Positions 19,765 to 26,364 of a stretch of 26,364 nucleotides of DNA are shown here, piece after piece (within the stretch, counting starts at the first letter, position 1; each line of letters opens with the position of its first letter). The stretch lies in NCBI RefSeq assembly GCF_032056465.1, contig NZ_DAMBCL010000050.1. One strand, written 5' to 3'. The translations under genes were made by a program, and so were the position numbers. The notes beneath the pieces are model-generated. The model did not search any database. It worked only from the letters and a program-made list of their open reading frames with translations, and was not told the origin of the DNA. The DNA is from Mobilicoccus sp032056465 (GTDB lineage: Bacteria; Actinomycetota; Actinomycetes; Actinomycetales; Dermatophilaceae).

Positions 19765-22236
19765 ATGAACGTCACCGGTACCTACCGCCTGCAGATGCAC
19801 GAGGCTTTCGGTTTCGATGACGCCCGGGCCCAGCTGCCCTACCTCGCCTCCCTCGGCGTGTCGCACCTGTATCTCTCCCCGATCCTCCAGGCGGCGGAGG
19901 GCTCGATGCACGGCTACGACGTCGTCGATCACGAGCGCATCAGCGACGCCCTCGGCGGACGCGAGGGGTTCGAACGGCTCGCTGCGACGGCGAAGGACTT
20001 CGACATGGGGATCGTCGTCGACGTCGTCCCCAACCACATGGCGTTCGTCGCGCCCGAGTACGTCAACCGCCCGCTGTGGCAGGTCCTCAAGGACGGACGC
20101 GACGCGCCCACGGCGGACTGGTTCGACATCGACTGGAGGGCCGGGGGTGGGCGACTCGGCCTGCCGATCCTCGGCGGCGACCTCGACACGGTGATCGAGG
20201 CCGGCGAGATCACCCGCGAGGAGCAGGAGATCCACGGTGTCCGCCAGCCTGTCCTGCGCTACTACGAGCACGTCCTCCCCGTCGCGCTCGGCACCGAGGG
20301 GGACGAGGACAGCAGTGTTCGCGACATCCTCGACCGGCAGCACTACCGGCTCGCGTCGTGGCGCGACAAGGAGAGCACCCTCAACTACCGCCGCTTCTTC
20401 GAGGTCGACGAGCTCATCGCCGTGCGGGTCGAGATCCCCGAGGTCTTCGAGGCCACACACGCGTTGCTGCTCGACCTCAACCGCGACGGGCACATCGACG
20501 GCTTCCGCATCGACCACCCCGACGGCCTCGCCGACCCCGAGGGATACCTCGACCAGCTGCGTCGGGCGGCGCGACGGGGCACGCCGGTGTGGGTCGAGAA
20601 GATCCTCGAGGGCACCGAGCAGCTGCCGACCTCGTGGCCGTGTGCCGGCACGACCGGCTACGACGGCATGCGCGCGATCACCGCGGCGCTCGTCGACACC
20701 GACCCGAGCGTCGCCACGACGATCACGCGGTGCTGGGACGAGGCGGGTGGGGAGCACACCGTCGCCGAGGCCGTCGACGCCGCCAAGCGCCAGGTCGTCG
20801 CCGACTCACTCGGTCCGGAGGTCGAGCGCCTCACCCGCCGCGCCCGCGAGGCCGTCCCCGAGGCCGACCCCGACCGGCTGCGCGAGGCCATCGTCGAACT
20901 GCTCGTCGCCGGGGAGGTCTACCGCGCCTACGTCCGGCCCGACGAACGGCTGAGCCCACAGGCTCGAGAGCGCCTCGCCACGGCCTTCGGCGCCGCCCTG
21001 CAGGCCCGGCCCGACCTCGTCCCCGAGCTGCGCGCGCTCGCGCCCATCACCGTCCCGGAGGACGACGACGAGGCCGCCGCGGCCGACTTCGCCGTACGCC
21101 TGCAGCAGACGTGGGGTCCGGTGATGGCGAAGGGCATCGAGGACACGACGTTCTACCGGTGGCACCGCCTCGTCGCCCTCAACGAGGTCGGCGGCGACCC
21201 CGAACTCCTCGACCACGGCTCACCGGCGGAGCTGCACGCCTGGGCCCGCCACCAGGCCGCGGACTGGCCGATCGGGATGGTCGCGCTCTCCACGCACGAC
21301 ACCAAGCGCAGCGAGGACGTACGTGCCCGCATCCTCGCGGTGGCGGGTGACCCGGAGTCGTGGGCCGAGTGCTCCCGCGTCTGTCTCGAGCGGGCGGCCG
21401 AGGTCGACATCGACAGCCCGACCGTCCACCTGCTGTGGCAGACGATCCTCGGCGTGGGCCGCATCCCGTTCGAGCGCCTCGAGGCCTACCTCCTCAAGGC
21501 GTTGCGCGAGGCCAAGCGCCACACCGCCTGGGTCGACGGGGACGAGGAGTACGAACGCCGCGTCCTCGACTTCGCCCAGCGCATCACCCGCGAGGGACGC
21601 CTCCACGACGCGATCGACGCCGCGCTCGCGAAGAACGCGGACGCGATGCGGGCGATGGTCCTCGCGCAGAAGGTCCTCCAGCTCACCCTCCCCGGCGTGC
21701 CCGACACCTACCAGGGCTGCGAGGTCGTGGAGCTCTCCCTCGTCGACCCGGACAACCGGCGCCCGGTCGACTACGACGGCCGCGTGGCGCTGCTCCGAGC
21801 GGTCGACGAGGCCGGTGTCGAGGGGCGCGAGCTGCCGACCGTCGGTGACCTGTCGGCCCTCGACGCCGAGAAGATGCTCGTCACCGCGACCCTGCTGCGG
21901 CTGCGACGGGAGTCCCCGGAGTTGTTCCTCGACGCCGGGTACACCCCGATCGAGCCCTCCTCGTCGTTGCTCGCGGACCACCTCGTCGGATTCACCCGCA
22001 CACGCTCCGGAGGGTTCCTCGCCGAGGCGTTCGGACGCTCCCGCGGACGGGTCACCGTCCTCGTCACCCGGGCCCCGCAACGCCTCGCGGCCGCCGGCGG
22101 ATGGGAAGAGGCGACCCTCCCCCTGGACGAGGGGGACTGGACCGACGTCCTCACCGGCAGCACGTACGAGGGCGGGGACGTGCGCGTCGCCGACCTCCTC
22201 ACCGTTCGACCCGCCGCCGTCCTCGTGCAGCGATGA
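19765..22236 (+). CDS. treY: Maltooligosyl trehalose synthase
   Basis: A GH13 enzyme of 823 residues that turns the reducing-end alpha-1,4 bond of maltooligosaccharides into an alpha,alpha-1,1 bond, giving maltooligosyl trehalose. Conserved regions: VDVVPNH (85-91); RIDHPDGL (248-255) with nucleophile Asp250; VEKIL with acid/base Glu278; and LSTHDTKRSEDVRAR, carrying the transition-state Asp. The C-terminal part has the TreY-specific GVPDTYQGCE and DPDNRRPVDY. The length is as expected. The ATG at 19765 follows GAGGAG at 19749-19754. A -10-like TACCGT at 19702-19707 is the best promoter hint. treZ follows after 43 nt. A debranching enzyme (treX), often next to this pair, is not in the window. 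Cytoplasmic; supplies trehalose as a compatible solute. Confidence 0.96.
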   Translation: MNVTGTYRLQMHEAFGFDDARAQLPYLASLGVSHLYLSPILQAAEGSMHGYDVVDHERISDALGGREGFERLAATAKDFDMGIVVDVVPNHMAFVAPEYVNRPLWQVLKDGRDAPTADWFDIDWRAGGGRLGLPILGGDLDTVIEAGEITREEQEIHGVRQPVLRYYEHVLPVALGTEGDEDSSVRDILDRQHYRLASWRDKESTLNYRRFFEVDELIAVRVEIPEVFEATHALLLDLNRDGHIDGFRIDHPDGLADPEGYLDQLRRAARRGTPVWVEKILEGTEQLPTSWPCAGTTGYDGMRAITAALVDTDPSVATTITRCWDEAGGEHTVAEAVDAAKRQVVADSLGPEVERLTRRAREAVPEADPDRLREAIVELLVAGEVYRAYVRPDERLSPQARERLATAFGAALQARPDLVPELRALAPITVPEDDDEAAAADFAVRLQQTWGPVMAKGIEDTTFYRWHRLVALNEVGGDPELLDHGSPAELHAWARHQAADWPIGMVALSTHDTKRSEDVRARILAVAGDPESWAECSRVCLERAAEVDIDSPTVHLLWQTILGVGRIPFERLEAYLLKALREAKRHTAWVDGDEEYERRVLDFAQRITREGRLHDAIDAALAKNADAMRAMVLAQKVLQLTLPGVPDTYQGCEVVELSLVDPDNRRPVDYDGRVALLRAVDEAGVEGRELPTVGDLSALDAEKMLVTATLLRLRRESPELFLDAGYTPIEPSSSLLADHLVGFTRTRSGGFLAEAFGRSRGRVTVLVTRAPQRLAAAGGWEEATLPLDEGDWTDVLTGSTYEGGDVRVADLLTVRPAAVLVQR

Positions 22237-22279
22237 CGACCACCCGCACCACGCCGACCCCCGACCTGCAGGGAGAGTC

Positions 22280-24085
22280 ATGAGTCAGAAGCCCTCCATC
22301 GCCGCCGCCGGCACCCACACCGAGGGAGGCCGCGAGTTCACCCTCTGGGCCCCCCAGGCGAAGGAACGGGTCGACCTCGAGCTCGACGGCACCCGCCACG
22401 GGATGGAGTCCCTGCCCGGTGGCTGGTGGACCCTGCGGATCCCCGCCGGGAACGGCGCCCGGTACGGGTACCGCCTCGACGGCGGCCCCGTCCTGCCCGA
22501 CCCCGCCGCGCGGCGGCTGCCGGACGGGCCGCACGGGCTCGCGCAGGTCGTCGATCTCGACGAGTCGGCCTGGACCGACGACGAGTGGACCGGCGTCGAG
22601 CTGCGGGGATCCACGATCTACGAGCTCCACGTGGGCACGTTCACCCCCGAGGGCACCCTCGACGCCGCGATCGGTCGCCTCGACCACCTCGTCGAGCTGG
22701 GCGTCGACATCGTCGAGCTCATGCCCGTCACGAGCTTCCCCGGCGTGCACGGGTGGGGGTACGACGGTGTCGCGCCGTTCTCCGTCCACGAGCCCTACGG
22801 CGGCCCGCTCGCGCTGCAGCGGTTCGTCGACGCCGCCCACGGGCGGGGCCTCGCCGTCGCACTCGACGTCGTCCACAACCACCTCGGGCCCGACGGCAAC
22901 TACCTGCTGTCCTACGGCCCTTACTTCACCGACCGCCACCACACCCCCTGGGGTGCGGCGGTCAACCTCGACGGTCCCCAGAGCGACGACGTGCGGGCCT
23001 ACCTCGTCGACAACGTCATCTCCTGGCTGCGCGACTACCACCTCGACGCGTTGCGGCTCGACGCGGTGCACGAGCTTCACGACGACAGTGCGGTGCACAT
23101 CCTCGAGGAGTTCACGACGGCGGTGGACGACCTCGCCGAGGAGAACGGTCGTCGGATGTACCTCATCGCCGAGAGCGACCGCAACGACCCCCGCACGGTG
23201 ACGCCCCGCGACAGGGGTGGCCTCGGGCTCGACGCCCAATGGGCCGACGACGTCCACCACGGCCTCCACGTCGCCCTCACCGGCGAGACCCAGGGCTACT
23301 ATGCCGACTTCGTCGCGCCACACGCCCTCGAGACCGTCCTCACCTCTCCGTTCTTCCACGCCGGCACCTACTCGACCTTCCGCGGACGCACCCACGGCCG
23401 GCCCGTCGACCCCGACCTCGTCGACGGCTCCGCGTTCGTGGCCTCGCTGCAGACCCACGACCAGGTCGGCAACCGCCGCGCCGGGGACCGGTTGGCCGCG
23501 ACCGTCCCCTACCGCCGCCTCGCCGTGGGTGCGGCGCTCCTGCTCACGAGCCCGTACACGCCGATGCTGTTCATGGGGGAGGAGTGGGCCGCCTCGACCC
23601 CGTGGCAGTACTTCACCGACCACACCGACGCCGACCTCGCCGAGGCCGTGCGCGACGGACGCCGCGAGGAGTTCGCGACCCACGGGTGGACCGCCGACGA
23701 CGTGCCGGACCCGCAGGACGTCGCCACGGTGAACGCCTCCGTCCTCGACTGGGACGAGATCGGCGAGGGTGAGCACGAGCGCATGTTCGGCTGGTACCGC
23801 GCGCTGCTCGCGTTGCGGCGATCGCGTCCGGACCTGCGCTCCGGTGACCTGGCCGACGTCCGCGTCGACCCCGGGCCGGTCGACGGGGCGTTCGTCGTCG
23901 TCCGGGGCGCTCACCGCGTCGCCGTCAATCTCTCCTCCCGCGAGGTCGACCTCGACCTCGACCTCCCGGACGGCGGCCACGGCTCGGTGGTGCTCCTCGC
24001 CCTCGACGTGACGACGACCATCGACGGGCAGCGCATCCATCTCGCCGGCGACTCCGTCGTCGTCGTGGGGCCGGCGGCGGAGTGA
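22280..24085 (+). CDS. treZ: Maltooligosyltrehalose trehalohydrolase
   Basis: A GH13 enzyme of 601 residues that releases trehalose from the product of TreY. An N-terminal CBM48-like domain (about 1-100; FTLWAPQAKERVDL, GGWWTLRIP) precedes the barrel. Catalytic regions: DVVHNHLG (196-203); DALRLDAVHEL with nucleophile Asp261; YLIAESD with acid/base Glu298; and LQTHDQVGN with Asp394. The family-specific MLFMGEEWAASTPWQYFTDH and DPQDVATV are also present. The ATG at 22280 follows GGGAGAG (22271-22277). The stop overlaps the next gene's GTG in GTGA, so an unknown gene is translationally coupled behind it. Works with treY in the glycogen-to-trehalose route. Confidence 0.96.
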   Translation: MSQKPSIAAAGTHTEGGREFTLWAPQAKERVDLELDGTRHGMESLPGGWWTLRIPAGNGARYGYRLDGGPVLPDPAARRLPDGPHGLAQVVDLDESAWTDDEWTGVELRGSTIYELHVGTFTPEGTLDAAIGRLDHLVELGVDIVELMPVTSFPGVHGWGYDGVAPFSVHEPYGGPLALQRFVDAAHGRGLAVALDVVHNHLGPDGNYLLSYGPYFTDRHHTPWGAAVNLDGPQSDDVRAYLVDNVISWLRDYHLDALRLDAVHELHDDSAVHILEEFTTAVDDLAEENGRRMYLIAESDRNDPRTVTPRDRGGLGLDAQWADDVHHGLHVALTGETQGYYADFVAPHALETVLTSPFFHAGTYSTFRGRTHGRPVDPDLVDGSAFVASLQTHDQVGNRRAGDRLAATVPYRRLAVGAALLLTSPYTPMLFMGEEWAASTPWQYFTDHTDADLAEAVRDGRREEFATHGWTADDVPDPQDVATVNASVLDWDEIGEGEHERMFGWYRALLALRRSRPDLRSGDLADVRVDPGPVDGAFVVVRGAHRVAVNLSSREVDLDLDLPDGGHGSVVLLALDVTTTIDGQRIHLAGDSVVVVGPAAE

Positions 24086-24711
24086 CGACCCCGCGGCCGC
24101 GCCGGCCGGTGATGCTCGACGCCCGTGCCCTGGACTCCTTCGGGCAGGAACGTCTCGACCCGGCGGTCATCACCCAGATCGCGCACGAGAGCGCGGCGGT
24201 CGTCGTGCGCACCGGGCGCGCCCGCCGCGACCCCGACCTCACCCGCCGGCTCGTGGCCCTGGTCGACGAGATCGGACTCTCGACGGTCGCGGAGCTGTGG
24301 GCGGGGCGGCCGGCGCGCAGTCTGCCGGGCGCGCTCTGGCGCCTCTACGCCATCCGGGAATGGGTCCGACGGGACGGGGAGGGGGCGAGTCGCGACTACC
24401 GTGACGGCCTCGCGTACGCGCAGGTCTCCGGGGCGATCGCGGGGGTCGGCAGCCCGCCCGGGCCGCAGGAGGTCACCGAGCTCGCCGACGCCGTCCTCAC
24501 CGGCGTCTTCGACGGCGACCTCGCCGGAGCCCTGGATCGCGCCGCGGCGTTCTGCCGTGTCGTCTCCGCCGGCCGGGCCTCGCGTGACGATGCGACCCCC
24601 GTCGAATCCCTCCATGTGCCCGGTCTCGCCGGTGGGGCGGGACAGGTCGCGACGATGGCGGACGACCTCGCCGCCTGCGCCCGGTTGTGGCGCCAGGAGT
24701 CGCTGGACTGA
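24082..24711 (+). CDS. Conserved-looking hypothetical protein coupled to treZ
   Basis: A 209-residue protein I do not recognise. The GTG at 24082 overlaps the treZ stop in GTGA, and codon use matches its neighbours, so it looks like a real third gene of the trehalose operon. It has no signal peptide or membrane segment. The sequence appears mostly helical, with a basic N-terminus (TTPRPRRPV), a patch RSLPGALWRLYAIREWVRRD that is rich in Trp and Arg, and two Gly/Ala-rich stretches (AQVSGAIAGVGSPPGP and HVPGLAGGAGQVATM). A second possible start is the ATG at codon 11. Coupling suggests a role in or control of trehalose/glycogen metabolism, but nothing in the sequence shows it directly. Confidence 0.7.
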   Translation: MTTPRPRRPVMLDARALDSFGQERLDPAVITQIAHESAAVVVRTGRARRDPDLTRRLVALVDEIGLSTVAELWAGRPARSLPGALWRLYAIREWVRRDGEGASRDYRDGLAYAQVSGAIAGVGSPPGPQEVTELADAVLTGVFDGDLAGALDRAAAFCRVVSAGRASRDDATPVESLHVPGLAGGAGQVATMADDLAACARLWRQESLD

Positions 24712-24847
24712 GGCCGGGCGCGGCCGGTGCCCGTCCCAGGCCGCGGGGGCGCGTTGTGGCGTGCCTCACGCCGAACGGACGACCATCACACCCTCTCGGG
24801 CGGTCGTTCGTGACGCCTGTCTCAGTGGCAGGGAGTGTACGGGCGGC

Positions 24848-24869
24848 GTTCACGCCCCGTTCACCCGCC
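24848..24869 (+). promoter_or_regulatory. PHO box (PhoP-binding direct repeats)
   Basis: Two adjacent 11-nt direct repeat units, GTTCACGCCCC (24848-24858) and GTTCACCCGCC (24859-24869), match the actinobacterial PHO box consensus (GTTCACC units at 11-nt spacing). They lie 135 bp before pstS and 28 nt upstream of a -10 box, where an activator would stand. This indicates induction of the pst genes by PhoR/PhoP under phosphate starvation. Confidence 0.85.
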
Positions 24870-24897
24870 GGGGGCGAGCGCGTCATGCCCGGCCGCC

Positions 24898-24903
24898 TAA
24901 CTT
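24898..24903 (+). promoter_or_regulatory. Probable -10 box of pstS
   Basis: TAACTT fits TANNNT and lies 28 nt downstream of the PHO box. No good -35 box precedes it, as expected for a promoter that relies on PhoP. The leader to pstS would be about 95 nt. Confidence 0.5.
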
Positions 24904-25003
24904 GCGGGTGGAGGGGACCGGCACGACGCCCGACGAGCGCGCCCCGTGGCGCGGGTTCCCTCGGTTGACGACGAGAACACCCCACTGGAAAGGGCTCACT
25001 GAC

Positions 25004-26110
25004 GTGAAGCGCAACACCCTCGGCCGGGTCGGCCTGCCGGCCACCCTCGCCCTCGCACTGACCCTGTCGGCCTGCGGTGCGGCCAACGAGGGCGCCTCCG
25101 GCGGTGGCGAGAACGCCCCGGCCACCTCCGCCGGCGTCTCGGGCACGATCGCCGGTGTCGGCGCGAGCTCCCAGGCCGCTGCTGTCGACGCCTGGAAGGC
25201 GAAGTTCGAAGGCGCCAACCCGCAGGCGACGGTCAACTACGACCCGCAGGGTTCCGGCGCCGGCCGCGAGCAGTTCCTCGCCGGTGGTGTGCAGTTCGCC
25301 GGGTCGGACGCCTACCTCGACGCCGACGAGGCCAAGAAGGTCCCGCAGAAGTGTGGTGACGTTCTCGAGTTCCCGGCGTACATCTCCCCGATCGCGGTCG
25401 CCTACAAGGTCCAGGGTGTCGACGAGCTCAAGCTGTCGGCTCCCACGATCGCCAAGATCTTCTCCGGCAAGATCACCACGTGGAACGACCCGGCGATCGC
25501 CGCCGAGAACGCGGGGGTCCAGCTCCCGGCCACGAAGATCACCCCGGTGCACCGCTCCGACAAGTCGGGCACGACCGAGAACTTCACCGACTACCTCAGC
25601 AAGGCCGCCCCGCAGGACTGGACCGAGAAGGCCTCCGGTGACTGGCCGATCTCCGGCGGTGAGGCCGCCAAGGGCACCAGTGGCGTCGTGCAGGCCATCA
25701 ACGCCGGTGACGGCACGATCGGCTACGCCGACGCCAGCCAGATCGGTGACCTCAAGCACGCCAAGGTCAAGGTCGGCGAGGAGTTCGTGGAGTACAGCGC
25801 CGAGGCCGCGGCCAAGGTCGTCGACGCCTCCGAGCCCGCCAAGGACCGCACCTCCCCGTACGACTTCGCGATCGACCTCAAGCGGGACACGAAGGAGGGC
25901 GGGACCTACCCGATCGTCCTCGTGACCTACACCCTTGCGTGCAGCAAGTACGCCGACCAGAACACCGCCGACCTGGTCAAGGCCTGGCTGACCTACATCG
26001 TCAGCGAGGAGGGCCAGAAGGCCGCCGCCGAGTCCGCGGGCTCCGCGCCGATCTCCTCGACCGCGCGCGACAACGCCATGAAGGGCATCAACACCATCGC
26101 GGCGGGCTGA
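25004..26110 (+). CDS. pstS: Phosphate-binding lipoprotein of the Pst transporter
   Basis: A phosphate-binding protein of 368 residues that delivers phosphate to the PstCAB importer. The lipoprotein signal ends in the lipobox LSAC (Cys24), followed by a flexible Gly/Ser/Ala spacer. The mature domain shows the PstS phosphate-binding stretches GVGASSQAAAVDAW, GSGAGREQFLAGGVQFAGSD, VHRSDKSGTTENF and AKGTSGVVQAI, and the C-terminal TYTLACSKY...AWLTYIVSEEGQ. The GTG at 25004 has the ribosome-binding site GGAAAGGG (24988-24995); upstream in-frame residues are Arg/Pro-rich non-family sequence. A PHO box lies upstream and a long hairpin separates it from pstC, which usually makes pstS transcript the most abundant. 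Confidence 0.96.
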   Translation: MKRNTLGRVGLPATLALALTLSACGAANEGASGGGENAPATSAGVSGTIAGVGASSQAAAVDAWKAKFEGANPQATVNYDPQGSGAGREQFLAGGVQFAGSDAYLDADEAKKVPQKCGDVLEFPAYISPIAVAYKVQGVDELKLSAPTIAKIFSGKITTWNDPAIAAENAGVQLPATKITPVHRSDKSGTTENFTDYLSKAAPQDWTEKASGDWPISGGEAAKGTSGVVQAINAGDGTIGYADASQIGDLKHAKVKVGEEFVEYSAEAAAKVVDASEPAKDRTSPYDFAIDLKRDTKEGGTYPIVLVTYTLACSKYADQNTADLVKAWLTYIVSEEGQKAAAESAGSAPISSTARDNAMKGINTIAAG

Positions 26111-26127
26111 CCAGGCGCCGCCGTCTC

Positions 26128-26166
26128 CGCGGTCCGGCGCACCCGCCCCGGGTGTGCCGGACCGCG
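26128..26166 (+). terminator. Intercistronic hairpin between pstS and pstC
   Basis: A 17-bp stem (26128-26144 with 26150-26166; one G/U pair) closes the loop GCCCC, 17 nt after the pstS stop. No T-tract follows. Since pstC continues on the same strand 69 nt later, it is more likely a partial terminator or mRNA stabiliser than an operon end. Confidence 0.75.
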
Positions 26167-26235
26167 TCGCGGTCACCGGGCTCGATGCCCATCCCCTGAT
26201 CCATCCGCACGCAGTTGACACGAGAGAGACCACCA

Positions 26236-26364
26236 GTGACGACGCAGACTGCCGGACCGCCCCGGGCGGTGACGCGCCCCGGAGACCGCATCTTCGCCGG
26301 TGCCGCGACCGGTTCGGGCATCCTCATCCTCGCCATCCTGGCCGGTGTCGCCGCCTTCCTCCTG
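26236..26364 (+). CDS. pstC: Phosphate ABC transporter permease, 5' part
   Basis: Only the first 43 codons are in the window; the gene runs off the right edge. The GTG at 26236 follows a GAGAGAGA-type ribosome-binding site (26222-26229). The visible protein has a short polar N-terminus with RPGDRIFAGA, the usual PstC beginning, and the start of the first membrane helix (ILILAILAGVAAFLL). Its position behind pstS supports PstC. Most of the domain is not visible. Confidence 0.85.
   Translation, partial: MTTQTAGPPRAVTRPGDRIFAGAATGSGILILAILAGVAAFLL

Overview
The window is high-GC DNA with strongly C/G-biased third codon positions, several GTG starts, TANNNT-type -10 boxes and leaderless-looking genes. 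It carries an actinobacterial PHO box and a DUF3516-type helicase. This points to a chromosomal segment of an actinomycete, probably in the order Micrococcales. The family cannot be fixed from sequence alone. No insertion sequence, phage gene, rRNA or CRISPR array was seen.

Layout: 1-372 holds no gene I can support. 373-445 is a tRNA-Lys (minus). 669-2582 is a three-gene plus-strand operon: a GntR/YtrA-type repressor, an ABC ATPase and an ABC membrane protein, with a palindromic operator on its promoter. After a strong terminator and two 25-bp repeats come ilvA (threonine ammonia-lyase) and purU (formyl-THF deformylase). 5194-11490 (minus) is a tightly packed catabolic cluster read in the order cyclase-family hydrolase, acyl-CoA ligase, aminoglycoside-phosphotransferase-like kinase and acyl-CoA dehydrogenase, then, after a 146-nt gap, a hydroxyacid-oxoacid transhydrogenase-like Fe-alcohol dehydrogenase. 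A divergent XRE-TetR double-HTH regulator (11610-12491) faces it across a region with two different palindromes.

Further right are a Ski2-like helicase, gamma-glutamyltransferase, a GNAT-like protein, a minus-strand TetR plus alpha/beta-hydrolase pair, the treY-treZ trehalose genes with a coupled unknown gene, and the start of the pst phosphate-uptake operon (PHO box, pstS, intercistronic hairpin, partial pstC).

The most interesting part is the 5.2-12.5 kb cluster. The kinase and dehydrogenase pair resembles the two halves of animal ACAD10/ACAD11 and the LvaA/LvaC pair of levulinate catabolism, which remove a 4-hydroxyl group from acyl-CoAs through a phosphate intermediate. With a ligase, a ring-opening-type hydrolase, a 4-hydroxybutyrate-type transhydrogenase and a dedicated dual-domain regulator, it reads as a pathway for gamma-hydroxy acids or gamma-lactones. 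That substrate assignment is inference.
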